From positions 1 to 64,000 of the forward strand of contig JAIOZY010000007.1 of NCBI GenBank assembly GCA_021740385.1: DNA of 64,000 nt, in the 5' to 3' direction. This DNA comes from Prolixibacteraceae bacterium. GTDB taxonomy: Bacteria; Bacteroidota; Bacteroidia; Bacteroidales; Prolixibacteraceae. The notes under the pieces were generated by a model. That model was not told the origin of the DNA. It saw nothing but the letters and a program-made list of their open reading frames with translations, and did no database searches. The translations under genes and the position numbers were made by a program. Below, one piece after another: positions 47,301 through 54,780 of the stretch (positions are counted from its first letter, which is position 1; each line of letters starts with the position of its first letter).

Positions 47301-47634
47301 ATTTTTCGAGTATACCGGTTTCATATAATGCAACGCCACAGTTTAGTGCTGTTTGTCCGCCAAAGGCCAGCAGAATACCTTGTGGCTTTTCTTTTTTAAT
47401 TACTTCTTCGACAAAAAAAGGTGTTACCGGAAGGAAATAAATTTTATCGGCAATCTCTTCCGAAGTTTGAATGGTGGCAATGTTCGGGTTAATCAGAACG
47501 GTTTCGATTCCCTCTTCTTTCAGGGCTTTCAGTGCCTGTGAACCGGAGTAGTCGAATTCACCGGCTTCACCAATTTTCAATGCTCCTGAACCCAGTACAA
47601 TTGCTTTTTTTATATGTGATTTGAAATTTTTCAT
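44398..47634 (-). CDS. carB: Carbamoyl-phosphate synthase large subunit
   Basis: 1078 aa with two homologous ATP-grasp halves. The first begins KKAIVLGSGALKIGEAGEFD and the second QSVIVLGSGAYRIGSSVEFD; a C-terminal MGS-like allosteric domain runs from about residue 940 (NILISSGPARSKLELLKSAQ). It makes carbamoyl phosphate from bicarbonate, ATP and ammonia channelled from CarA, for both arginine and pyrimidine synthesis. Follows carA by 17 nt, so they form one operon. Confidence 0.96.
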   Translation of the reverse strand: MKNFKSHIKKAIVLGSGALKIGEAGEFDYSGSQALKALKEEGIETVLINPNIATIQTSEEIADKIYFLPVTPFFVEEVIKKEKPQGILLAFGGQTALNCGVALYETGILEKYNIEVLGTPVQSIIDTEDRDIFANILKSIDVKTPASIACKNMEEAKNAVEKIGFPIIIRAAYTLGGLGSGFCSNMQELEIRASNAFSYSPQILIEESIKGWKEVEYEVVRDQYDNCITVCNMENFDPLGIHTGESIVVAPSQTLTNKEYHKLRELSIRIIRRIGVVGECNVQFALDPFSEDYRVIEVNARLSRSSALASKATGYPLAFIAAKLGLGYGLHELKNTVTKVTTACFEPALDYVVCKIPRWDLNKFSGVSKQIGSSMKSVGEIMSIGRNFEEAIQKGLRMIGLGMHGFVGNTEEITIETIEEELVNPTDRRIFAIAEAFNKDYSVEDIYQKTKIDRWFIQKLQNIFKLSCELSTHSSLDALPEETLLQAKKYGFSDFQIARMVLKPSASQMEKKMIEVREHRKAKGILPFVKQIDTLAGEYPAMTNYLYITYNAAENDVEFQHDGQSVIVLGSGAYRIGSSVEFDWCSVNAVNTIRKEGLRSIMINYNPETVSTDYDNCDRLYFDELSFERVMDIVDMEQPRGTIVSVGGQIPNNLAIKLHRQNMPVLGTSALKIDNAEDRQKFSTLLDKINVDQPRWRELSTIDEIHNFIDEVGFPVLIRPSYVLSGAAMNVVSNADQLEHFLELAADVSKEHPVVVTEFIEQAKEIEIDAVADKGEIVAYAISEHVEFAGVHSGDATMVFPPQKLYIETIRRVKRISREVAKGLEISGPFNMQLLAKDNDIKVIECNLRASRSFPFVSKVMKLNLIELATKVMLGIPYIKPDKSLFELDHIGIKAPQFSFHRLLNADPVLGVDMSSTGEVACIGDTYYEAIMKSMLSVGYHAPKKNILISSGPARSKLELLKSAQMLVDKGYNLFATEGTHRYFRDNNIECTRLHWPDEEDRKPNTIDYIKEKKLDLVINIPKDYTRRELSNGYRIRRNAIDFNIPLITNARVASAFIYAFCKYNLEDLTIKSWNEYK

Positions 47635-47651
47635 CGTTAAAAATTGATTGG

Positions 47652-48725
47652 TTAACCTTTGTGTTTTTTTATGTTGTTGATGAAGTCGTCAAAAAGGAAT
47701 TCGGTATCGACAGGCCCGCTCGATGCTTCGGGGTGAAACTGTGTCGAGAAAAACGGCTTTGTTTTGTGCTTAATCCCTTCGTTTGTTTTGTCGTTTACGT
47801 TAATGAAAAGTTCTTCCCAGTCGTTGGGTATGGTTTTCCTGTCTATGGCATATCCGTGGTTTTGTGAAGTGATGAAACAGCGATCGGTGCCGTTAAGCAA
47901 AACGGGCTGGTTATGGCTTCGGTGGCCGTATTTCAGCTTGTACGTGTCGGCTCCGGCAGCGCGGGCCAGCAATTGGTTGCCCAAACAAATGCCCATGATG
48001 GGTGTGTTGCCTTCGAGTGCTTTCGACAGGTTCTTCACGGTGGCATCGCACATGGCCGGGTCACCCGGTCCGTTTGAAATAAAAAGGCCGTCGTATTCCT
48101 CGGATGTAAAATCGTAATCCCAGGGTACCCTTTTTACACTTGCGCCCCTGTTAAGCAGGCAGCGGATTATGTTGTTTTTTACCCCGCAATCGACCAGTAT
48201 TATTTTGTATTCCCCATTGCCATGCTCTTCAGTGTTTTTTATACTGACCCTCGCAACGAGGTTTTCAAGGTTGGGATCGTAAAAGCCGATGCGTTGGTCA
48301 TCGAATTCAATTTTTCCGAGCATTGACCCCTTTTCACGCAATATTTTTGTCAGGGCACGGGTGTCGATACCGTAAATTCCGGGCACATCGTTTTCTTTTA
48401 GCCAGTCGCCCAGGCTTTTTATGGCATTCCAATGTGAATATTCACTTGAGTAATCGGAGATGATAAAACCCGAAACATGTATCTTGTCCGATTCAAAATG
48501 GTTGGATACTTTTCGTGTTGCCGAGTTGTCGGGCACACCGTAATTCCCGATCATGGGATAGGTCGAAACTAAAATTTGCCCGGTATACGAGGGGTCGGTG
48601 AGGCTTTCGGGGTAACCCACCATGGCGGTGTAGAAAACCACTTCGCCGGCTACCGGTTTCTCACTTCCGAACGATTTGCCGGTAAAAACGGTACCATCTT
48701 CCAGTGTTAACTTAACTTTTTTCAA
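47652..48725 (-). CDS. carA: Carbamoyl-phosphate synthase small subunit (TTG start)
   Basis: 357 aa. N-terminal CarA domain (VKLTLEDGTVFTGKSFGSEK, 4-23) and C-terminal class I glutamine amidotransferase with nucleophile Cys in GICLGNQLLARA and catalytic His/Glu in FHPEASSGP. It supplies ammonia from glutamine to CarB. The start must be TTG at 48725: the family N-terminus begins here, an in-frame stop lies just upstream, and the next Met is far inside the domain. A rare start fits low or regulated translation; see the leader features at 48752-48886. Confidence 0.95.
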   Translation of the reverse strand: MKKVKLTLEDGTVFTGKSFGSEKPVAGEVVFYTAMVGYPESLTDPSYTGQILVSTYPMIGNYGVPDNSATRKVSNHFESDKIHVSGFIISDYSSEYSHWNAIKSLGDWLKENDVPGIYGIDTRALTKILREKGSMLGKIEFDDQRIGFYDPNLENLVARVSIKNTEEHGNGEYKIILVDCGVKNNIIRCLLNRGASVKRVPWDYDFTSEEYDGLFISNGPGDPAMCDATVKNLSKALEGNTPIMGICLGNQLLARAAGADTYKLKYGHRSHNQPVLLNGTDRCFITSQNHGYAIDRKTIPNDWEELFINVNDKTNEGIKHKTKPFFSTQFHPEASSGPVDTEFLFDDFINNIKKHKG

Positions 48726-48751
48726 GGCTAAAGCTGTTTATGTGTTACTAT

Positions 48752-48796
48752 TTATATAGAAAAAATGCGTTTATCTGCATGGGCAGTTAAACGCAT
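48752..48796 (-). other. carA leader mini-ORF, 14 codons with two Arg codons
   Basis: In the carA 5' leader a frame reads MRLTAHADKRIFSI, ending 26 nt before the carA TTG. Arg codons are CGT and CGC. Its ATG lies in the first arm of the hairpin at 48762-48799. It could be a leader peptide for arginine-responsive control of carAB. There is no ribosome-binding site evidence, and the ORF may be accidental. Confidence 0.35.
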
Positions 48797-48799
48797 TTT
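48762..48799 (-). promoter_or_regulatory. Attenuator-like hairpin in the carA leader
   Basis: AAAATGCGTTTA (48762-48773) pairs perfectly with TAAACGCATTTT (48788-48799), and an inner CTGC/GCAG adds four pairs around an ATGG loop. In the carA transcript the second arm runs into a U-tract (GCATTTTTTC), giving an intrinsic-terminator shape ahead of the gene. It therefore could act as an attenuator. Confidence 0.55.
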
Positions 48800-48878
48800 C
48801 TGGTTCTTTCACCGCAACGATATCTTCTCTTTTGATCAATCTTCACGTTGATATTTTAAGTAAAATTTAATTCCACGG

Positions 48879-48886
48879 CAAAAATA
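48879..48886 (-). promoter_or_regulatory. Candidate -7 box of the carAB promoter
   Basis: The minus strand reads TATTTTTG (TAnnTTTG). Initiation about 7 nt downstream would give a ~147-nt leader holding the hairpin and mini-ORF. No good -33 TTTG is seen. Confidence 0.35.
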
Positions 48887-48923
48887 TAAAAACTTTCTAA
48901 AAAAAGATTGGTTTTTTTGTTTT

Positions 48924-48962
48924 AATGAATAAATTTGCAAATAATTTGAATAAAAATACGAC
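48924..48962 (+). promoter_or_regulatory. Tandem ARG-box-like ArgR operators upstream of argR
   Basis: Two 18-bp sites, 48924-48941 with core TGAATAAATTTGCA and 48945-48962 with core TGAATAAAAATACG, match TGMATWWWWATKCA at 13 and 12 of 14 positions. They are separated by exactly 3 bp (21 bp centre to centre), the spacing of ARG-box pairs in E. coli. They lie just before argR and about 50-90 bp upstream of the presumed carAB start. Confidence 0.6.
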
Positions 48963-48967
48963 CCGTG

Positions 48968-49453
48968 ATGAAGGCACGTTTACAAAGACATAAGGCAATT
49001 CGCAAGATTTTAAGTCGAAACAAGGTGAAAAACCAGGAGGATTTGCTAATGTTATTAAAACGTGAAGGTTTTGATTTAACACAGGCAACACTTTCACGCG
49101 ATATGAAAACACTGCAAATTGCCAAGACTCCGGCCCCCGGTGGCGGGTATGCCTATGTTTTGCCGCGTAATGCAGGAATGGCTGTGGGCAGCGCTCCCTC
49201 GAAGGAAGCGAAATACCTGGCTGATGGTTTTTTAACCCTCGGTTTTTCGGGGAACATGGCTGTAATAAAAACAAAACCGGCCTATGCCAGCAGCATTGCT
49301 GCCATTATTGACGGGGTGAATTCATTTGAAATATTAGGGACCATTGCAGGCGACGATACCATTTTTGTAGCCTTGAGGGAAGGCGTTGAAAAAACGGATT
49401 TGATCGCGTTACTCGAAAGTGCAATGCCCGGGTTGAAAGGAAAATTGATTTAG
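48968..49453 (+). CDS. argR: Arginine repressor
   Basis: 161 aa from ATG 48968 (a GTG three nt upstream is possible). N-terminal winged helix (about 1-70: RLQRHKAIRKILSRNKVKNQ, then TQATLSRDMKTLQIAK, the recognition helix) and C-terminal oligomerisation/arginine-binding domain (about 85-160) with GTIAGDDTIFVALRE, where the Asp-Asp pair binds arginine in the family. It represses arginine genes when arginine is high. It leads the plus-strand arg/pro cluster and probably autoregulates through the adjacent ARG-like boxes. Confidence 0.95.
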   Translation: MKARLQRHKAIRKILSRNKVKNQEDLLMLLKREGFDLTQATLSRDMKTLQIAKTPAPGGGYAYVLPRNAGMAVGSAPSKEAKYLADGFLTLGFSGNMAVIKTKPAYASSIAAIIDGVNSFEILGTIAGDDTIFVALREGVEKTDLIALLESAMPGLKGKLI

Positions 49454-49459
49454 TGAAAA

Positions 49460-50134
49460 ATGTCTGGGATTGAAAAAGTGAAAGTGGTTATTGCCGACGA
49501 GAACCATTTAATTTACGTCGATGAGATTAACGATACCATACAAACGGCCTCGGAAGAACGGGGTACGGGTATTGCACGGCGTACTTACGAATACATTGCC
49601 AATAAAATGAAGGAAGGCAAAGCAGTTATTGCCCTTGATGGCGATAAATTTGCCGGGTTTTGTTACATCGAATCATGGGGCCATCATAAGTATGTGGCCA
49701 ATTCAGGTTTGATTGTTGCCCCGAAATACCGCGGGCAGGGATTGGCAAAGCGCATAAAAGAGCAGGCGTTCAAGTTGTCGAGGAAACGATTTCCCGAAGC
49801 AAAAATATTTGGGCTCACAACAGGGCTTGCTGTAATGAAAATTAATTCCGAGTTGGGTTACAGGCCGGTTACATTTTCCGAACTGACCGATGACCAGGAG
49901 TTTTGGAAAGGATGCCAAAGTTGTGTGAATTACGACATTTTAATGCGAACACAGCGTACAAAATGTCTTTGCACAGCCATGTTGTACGATCCTGCCTGGG
50001 AAAAGAAACCGGCAAAAAACGGGATGAAAGAACGGGGAAAAATCATCCCCTTCAGAAGGTGGTTAAACAGCGGACAAACATCGGGGTATGCATCTCCGCT
50101 TAAAACGAAGTTGAAATTATTTAAACGACATTAA
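49460..50134 (+). CDS. GNAT acyltransferase, probable N-acylglutamate synthase of the arginine pathway
   Basis: 224 aa. A GNAT fold with the acyl-CoA-binding loop APKYRGQGLAKRIKEQAF (about 88-105), SELGYRPV, and a Cys-containing C-terminal tail (GCQSCVNYDILMRTQRTKCL). It starts 6 nt after argR. No classical argA, argJ or argA-argB fusion is visible, so this gene in this position is the natural candidate for the first step, acylating glutamate. From memory, a GNAT at the equivalent locus in Bacteroides has been proposed for that role, with succinyl-CoA as donor. Donor specificity is not visible in the sequence. Confidence 0.75.
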   Translation: MSGIEKVKVVIADENHLIYVDEINDTIQTASEERGTGIARRTYEYIANKMKEGKAVIALDGDKFAGFCYIESWGHHKYVANSGLIVAPKYRGQGLAKRIKEQAFKLSRKRFPEAKIFGLTTGLAVMKINSELGYRPVTFSELTDDQEFWKGCQSCVNYDILMRTQRTKCLCTAMLYDPAWEKKPAKNGMKERGKIIPFRRWLNSGQTSGYASPLKTKLKLFKRH

Positions 50135-50310
50135 AAAAATATAGAATGGTGCCGCGATTCCAATGGCTGGTAATTCGCAATTTCATAAATCGACAGCGTA
50201 TTGTTTTTTGCATCTGAAGTCGTGTAATTGGTTTTTTTCATTTTGCAAAACAATACTTCATTGGTATTTGGGTTAGTAAAGATTATCGGCGGCACCATTT
50301 TTTTTCTCAT
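50131..50310 (-). CDS. Possible small protein, 59 aa, unrecognised
   Basis: A minus-strand frame between the GNAT gene and argG starts MRKKMVPPIIFTNPNTNEVL and ends EIANYQPLESRHHSIFF, stopping inside the GNAT stop region (4-nt tail overlap). The upstream sequence has an A/G-rich AAGGATATTAAAAGGG 1-17 nt before the ATG. Composition looks protein-like and no stop interrupts it, but I know no family. The ends are complementary: AATGGTGCCGC (50145-50155) and GCGGCACCATT (50289-50299). A structured RNA is therefore an alternative reading. Confidence 0.35.
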   Translation of the reverse strand: MRKKMVPPIIFTNPNTNEVLFCKMKKTNYTTSDAKNNTLSIYEIANYQPLESRHHSIFF

Positions 50311-50441
50311 AACCCTTTTAATATCCTTGTTATATAATCATTGTAAATGATGTATTTTAGGTATTAAAAAGGCATAAGGAAACGAAATAAGCTTTAGTAA
50401 CGATAAGGGTAAATTAATACCCGTTTTTAAAGGATCAGATT
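50135..50441. other. Gap between GNAT gene and argG
   Basis: Apart from the 59-codon minus-strand frame and its terminal inverted repeat, it holds a nested pair GTATTGTTTTTTGCA / TGCAAAACAATAC (about 50198-50256) and a small palindrome ATCATTGTAAATGAT (about 50338-50352). On the plus strand the outer right arm is followed by eight T's, so a read-through transcript could fold into a terminator-like structure ahead of argG. No ARG box was recognised here. Confidence 0.5.
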
Positions 50442-51647
50442 ATGGAAAACAAAAAGGTGGTTTTAGCTTTCAGCGGTGGGCTCGATACGTCGTTTTGTGC
50501 CATGTACCTTTCAAAGGAAAAAGGCCTCGATGTATACACGGCAGTAGCCAATACAGGCGGTTTTGATGCCGGTGAACTTAAAACAATTGAAAAGAAAGCA
50601 TATAGCCTGGGGGCAAAAAAACATGTCACCCTTGATGTAACGCAGAAATACTACAACCAAAGCATCCGGTACATGGTTTTTGGAAATGTGCTCCGCAACA
50701 ATACCTATCCCATCTCGGTCAGCTCCGAACGTATTTTTCAGGCCATGGCTATTATTCAGTATGCAAAAGAAATTGGGGCAGCTTATGTTGCCCATGGCAG
50801 CACAGGGGCTGGTAACGACCAGGTGCGTTTCGACCTTACATTTGAGGTACTTGCACCTGAAATTAAAATATTGACCCCGACACGTGACCTTGAATTGTCG
50901 CGTGAAGCCGAAATCAATTACCTGAAGAAAAACGGCTACGAAGCTGATTTCAAAAAGATGGAATATTCCATCAACGCCGGTTTGTGGGGAACAAGCGTGG
51001 GAGGGAAAGAGACCCTCAATTCGGCTAAAACTTTGCCCGAAGAAGCTTATCCCAGCCCGCTGGAAGAAAACGGCCAGCGGCAAATAACCATTGAATTTCA
51101 AAAAGGAGAACTTACGGGGGTTGATGGAAAAACCTATAAAAACCCGGTGGATGCGATTCGTGCCCTCGATGGCATAGCCAAAAAATATGCCATCGGGCGT
51201 GATATGCACATTGGCGATACCATTATTGGCATTAAAGGCCGTGTGGGGTTCGAGGCCGCAGCACCGCTCATCATTATTAAAGCCCACCAAATGCTCGAAA
51301 AACATACACTTACCAAATGGCAGTTGTACTGGAAGGAACAACTCGGTAACTGGTACGGCATGTTCCTGCACGAGGCCCTGTACCTTGAGCCGGTTATGCG
51401 CGACATTGAAAAATTTCTCGAAAACAGTCAGCAAAACGTGTCAGGTAAGGTGATCGTTAACCTGAAGCCTTATCATTTCCAGCTTGTTGGAATCGAATCG
51501 GACAATGACCTGATGAAATCCGACTTCGGCGAATATGGCGAAATGAACAAAGGCTGGACGGCCGATGATGTTAAAGGTTTTACCAAAATACTGGGCACAC
51601 AGTTAAAGATTTACAATGCCGTGAACAAGGATTTTGAAAAGTTGTAG
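50442..51647 (+). CDS. argG: Argininosuccinate synthase
   Basis: 401 aa. ATP-pyrophosphatase P-loop AFSGGLDTSF (9-18), YVAHGSTGAGNDQVRFDLTF for citrulline/aspartate binding, and IGRDMHIGDTIIGIKGRVGFEA in the second domain. It condenses citrulline and aspartate. In the succinylated pathway citrulline must first be released from N-succinylcitrulline by an ArgE-type deacylase, which is not in the window. It is separated from argC by 2 nt. Confidence 0.95.
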   Translation: MENKKVVLAFSGGLDTSFCAMYLSKEKGLDVYTAVANTGGFDAGELKTIEKKAYSLGAKKHVTLDVTQKYYNQSIRYMVFGNVLRNNTYPISVSSERIFQAMAIIQYAKEIGAAYVAHGSTGAGNDQVRFDLTFEVLAPEIKILTPTRDLELSREAEINYLKKNGYEADFKKMEYSINAGLWGTSVGGKETLNSAKTLPEEAYPSPLEENGQRQITIEFQKGELTGVDGKTYKNPVDAIRALDGIAKKYAIGRDMHIGDTIIGIKGRVGFEAAAPLIIIKAHQMLEKHTLTKWQLYWKEQLGNWYGMFLHEALYLEPVMRDIEKFLENSQQNVSGKVIVNLKPYHFQLVGIESDNDLMKSDFGEYGEMNKGWTADDVKGFTKILGTQLKIYNAVNKDFEKL

Positions 51648-51649
51648 AT

Positions 51650-52618
51650 ATGATTAAAGTTGGAATAATTGGAGGGGCAGGCTATACCGCCGGAGAACTT
51701 TTACGGATTCTATTGAACCATCCCGAAGCCGAGGTAACGTATGTTCACAGCAGCAGTAATGCCGGGAACATGGTTGCCGATGTACATAAAGACCTTCTGG
51801 GGGATACACGCCTGGTGTTTAGTGGTGAGTATGAATTTTCAAACCTCGATGTTGTTTTTTTGTGCATGGGTCACGGGAAATCGAAAAAGTTTATCGAAAG
51901 CCAGCCATTGCCAGAATCGTTAAAAGTAATCGACCTGAGCCACGATTACAGGTTGGAACGTGAAGGGAACCGTTTTGTGTACGGTTTGCCCGAGATAAAC
52001 CGCGAGGAAATCCGAAAGGCACAGTTTATTGCCAATCCCGGTTGTTTTGCTACCGGAATCGAACTGGCACTGTTGCCTCTTGCTTCAAAATCACTTATTA
52101 CTGATGAAATCCACGTCAATGCCATTACCGGCTCTACCGGTGGCGGGCAAAAACCAACTGAAAAATCGCATTTCAGTTGGCGCAACAATAACGTATCGGC
52201 TTACAAGGTTTTCACCCATCAACATTTGTGCGAGATAAACCAAAGCCTGAAACAGTTGCAGAAATCATACGCACCTTCGCTTAACTTTGTGCCGGTTCGG
52301 GGCAACCATACCCGTGGCATTTATGTAACGGCTTATACGAGGTTTACCGGAACCCTCGACCAGGCAAAAAAAATGTATGAAGCGTTCTACGAAAGCCATC
52401 CTTTTGTGCACATCACAAACGAGGCGCCCGACCTCAAACAGGTTGTGAATACAAATAAATGTTTTTTGCATCTCGAAAAATTCGACGATAAACTGTTTAT
52501 TATAAGCATTACCGATAACCTCCTGAAAGGAGCATCGGGACAAGCCGTTCAAAACATGAACCTGCTATTTGGCATGGACGAAAAGGCAGGGCTTATGCTA
52601 AAACCTATTGCTTTTTGA
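51650..52618 (+). CDS. argC: N-acyl-gamma-glutamyl-phosphate reductase
   Basis: 322 aa. Rossmann motif GIIGGAGYTAGELLRI (5-20) and active-site Cys132 in NPGCFATG. The C-terminal catalytic domain has HQHLCEINQ and VPVRGNHTRGIYVTAY. It reduces N-acylglutamyl phosphate with NADPH; with the ArgF' type seen here the acyl group is probably succinyl. 2 nt after argG. Confidence 0.95.
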   Translation: MIKVGIIGGAGYTAGELLRILLNHPEAEVTYVHSSSNAGNMVADVHKDLLGDTRLVFSGEYEFSNLDVVFLCMGHGKSKKFIESQPLPESLKVIDLSHDYRLEREGNRFVYGLPEINREEIRKAQFIANPGCFATGIELALLPLASKSLITDEIHVNAITGSTGGGQKPTEKSHFSWRNNNVSAYKVFTHQHLCEINQSLKQLQKSYAPSLNFVPVRGNHTRGIYVTAYTRFTGTLDQAKKMYEAFYESHPFVHITNEAPDLKQVVNTNKCFLHLEKFDDKLFIISITDNLLKGASGQAVQNMNLLFGMDEKAGLMLKPIAF

Positions 52619-52624
52619 AGAGTT

Positions 52625-52700
52625 GGCAGAAGGCAGAAGGCAGAAGGCAGAAGATAGAAGGAGAAGACACCTATGACAAGTGACAAGTGCCCAGCAACTA
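52625..52700. repeat. Short tandem repeats in the argC-argD gap
   Basis: The heptamer GGCAGAA occurs four times in near-tandem (about 52625-52652), then degenerates to GATAGAAGGAGAAG. A TGACAAG doublet follows (about 52675-52688). This is simple-sequence DNA with no gene; its phase-variable length could alter argC-argD spacing. Confidence 0.7.
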
Positions 52701-52741
52701 GTGACCAACATCTATTTATTTTTTATTTTTAATTGTTTTTT

Positions 52742-53875
52742 ATGGATTTGTTTAAAGTATACCAGTTATTCGATATAGAACCCGTAAAAGGAGAAGGTTC
52801 GTTTATTTTTGATAAAGATGGTCGCCGGTATTTGGATTTGTATGGCGGGCATGCCGTTATTTCAATCGGTCATTGCCATCCGCATTACGTGGCGATGATT
52901 TCGGCTCAACTCGAAAAGCTCGGGTTTTATTCCAATTCTGTTCAGAACTCACTTCAGAAAGAGTTGGCGCATAAACTGGGTGAATTATCCGGTTTGCCCG
53001 AATTCAGTCTTTTTCTTTGCAACAGCGGTGCCGAGGCGAACGAAAATGCCCTTAAAATTGCCTCGTTCAAAACCGGAAAATCGAAAATGATTGCTTTCCG
53101 AAAAGCGTTCCACGGACGTACTTCGGGTGCCGTGGCTGTTACCGATAACCCGTCGATTGTTGCTCCGATAAATGCACGCGACAACATTGTTTTTCTGGAA
53201 TTGAATAATATTCAATTAGTTGAGGATGAGTTGGAAAAAGGCGATGTGGCTGCCGTGGTTATTGAAGGCATTCAGGGCATTGGTGGCATTAGGCTGCCCG
53301 AAGTTGGTTTTATGCAACAATTACGTGAATTATGTACCCGTTACAACACCATATTAATACTCGATGAAGTGCAATCGGGTTACGGGCGCAGCGGGAAGTT
53401 TTTTGCCTTTCAGCATTGCGGTATAACACCCGATATTGTTACCACTGCAAAGGGTATGGGTAACGGTTTCCCCATTGGCGGGGTTCTTATAAGCCCCCAT
53501 TTTGAAGCAAAAACAGGAATGCTGGGAACTACCTTCGGGGGTAACCATCTGGCTTGTGCTGCAGGAATTGCCGTTCTCGATGTGATCAAGTCACAAAAAT
53601 TAATTTCAAATGCCGAAGAAACAGGAAATTATCTTTTGTCAGAATTAACTAAATTTGGGCAAATTAAAGAGGTGCGGGGCAAAGGGCTGATGATTGGGAT
53701 TGAGTTTGAGCAGGAAGTGGCTGAAATCCGAAAAAAATTATTGTTCGAAAAGAACGTATTTACCGGTGTTTCGGGGAAAAACATCATCAGGCTGCTTCCG
53801 CCGCTAAACCTGAAAAAGGATAATGCAGCACTCTTTTTGGAAAAGCTGAAGGAGACTTTGGATGAATTGTTATAG
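52742..53875 (+). CDS. argD: N-acylornithine aminotransferase
   Basis: 377 aa from ATG 52742 (a TTG at 52733 is less likely). Class III PLP aminotransferase: NSGAEANENALK (94-105), FHGRTSGA (123-130), DEVQSGYGRSG (208-218) and Schiff-base Lys237 in TTAKGMGNGFP. It converts N-acylglutamate semialdehyde to N-acylornithine. Position between argC and proC, and pairing with ArgF', suggest the succinylated substrate. It differs from the ornithine aminotransferase at 470-1681. Confidence 0.93.
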   Translation: MDLFKVYQLFDIEPVKGEGSFIFDKDGRRYLDLYGGHAVISIGHCHPHYVAMISAQLEKLGFYSNSVQNSLQKELAHKLGELSGLPEFSLFLCNSGAEANENALKIASFKTGKSKMIAFRKAFHGRTSGAVAVTDNPSIVAPINARDNIVFLELNNIQLVEDELEKGDVAAVVIEGIQGIGGIRLPEVGFMQQLRELCTRYNTILILDEVQSGYGRSGKFFAFQHCGITPDIVTTAKGMGNGFPIGGVLISPHFEAKTGMLGTTFGGNHLACAAGIAVLDVIKSQKLISNAEETGNYLLSELTKFGQIKEVRGKGLMIGIEFEQEVAEIRKKLLFEKNVFTGVSGKNIIRLLPPLNLKKDNAALFLEKLKETLDELL

Positions 53876-53915
53876 GCCAATTGGTTATAAATATTTTACA
53901 TAAAAACCGAACAAG

Positions 53916-54719
53916 ATGAATTTTGACAAAATTGCAATATTGGGCACAGGTAACCTGGGTTATTCCATTGCAAAGGGACTTGTTTTATCGGGAATGATCA
54001 ATAAGCAAAACCTGATGTTAACAGAAAAAAACCCAAAACGTTTAGAAACATTGGTTGACGAGGGTTACAGGGCAACCGAAAACAACCGCGAGGCCGTGAA
54101 AGAGTCCGACCTGGTTATGCTGGTTGTGAAACCCTGGCAAATTGATGAATTGCTTGAAGAGATAAAAGACGTTGTCCGGGCCGATAAACATGTGTTGGTT
54201 TCATATGTAACCGGCATTCAGTCAACCCGAATATACTCGGCATTAGGCAAAAAACCTGCCCTTTTCAGGGTAATGCCAAACACCGGTATTGCCATTCAGG
54301 AGTCGATGTCGTGTGTTGCCCCGTTCAACAACACGCCTGAACAAAAAGAAGCGATCAGGGAGTTGTTCAGTAAATTGGGACAGGTGCTGTTCATTCCCGA
54401 AGAACAGATGCCGGCAGCTACAGCCCTTGCGGGGTGCGGTATTGCTTTTGCTCTCCGTTTTATCCGGGCGGCCATTCAGGGAGGTGTTGAAATCGGTTTC
54501 AGTGCCGAAGATGCAAAACTGATTGCCGCACAAATAACCAAAGGCGCTGCCGAGCTCATACTTACCAACAATACACATCCCGAGTCGGAGATCGATAAGG
54601 TAACAACGCCAAAGGGAATAACCATAACCGGACTGAACGAAATGGAACACTCGGGATTCAGTTCTTCAATTATTAAGGGATTGCTTGCTTCTTTTAATAA
54701 AATTGAAAAAAAGGAGTAA
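53916..54719 (+). CDS. proC: Pyrroline-5-carboxylate reductase
   Basis: 267 aa. Rossmann motif ILGTGNLGYSIAKGL (8-22); C-terminal dimerisation domain with ALAGCGIAFALRFIRAA and the signature KVTTPKGITITGLNEMEHSG. It reduces P5C to proline, the last step of proline synthesis. A hairpin terminator follows, so the argR-to-proC unit may end here. Confidence 0.94.
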   Translation: MNFDKIAILGTGNLGYSIAKGLVLSGMINKQNLMLTEKNPKRLETLVDEGYRATENNREAVKESDLVMLVVKPWQIDELLEEIKDVVRADKHVLVSYVTGIQSTRIYSALGKKPALFRVMPNTGIAIQESMSCVAPFNNTPEQKEAIRELFSKLGQVLFIPEEQMPAATALAGCGIAFALRFIRAAIQGGVEIGFSAEDAKLIAAQITKGAAELILTNNTHPESEIDKVTTPKGITITGLNEMEHSGFSSSIIKGLLASFNKIEKKE

Positions 54720-54731
54720 CTGAGAAGTTAA

Positions 54732-54780
54732 ATTTCATTTATTTCCCCCTTTTCTTCACGGGAAAATGAAATCTTTTTTT
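54732..54780 (+). terminator. Terminator after proC
   Basis: ATTTCATTT (54732-54740) pairs with AAATGAAAT (54764-54772), with an inner CCC/GGG, followed by CTTTTTTTG. AU-rich but with a proper U-tract. Confidence 0.6.

Noticed and set aside
50338-50352. ATCATTGTAAATGAT as an ARG box for argG
   Set aside because: It does not fit TGMATWWWWATKCA and is single; kept only as an unassigned palindrome.
52625-52660. GGCAGAA tandem array as a CRISPR
   Set aside because: Units are 7 bp and contiguous with no spacers.
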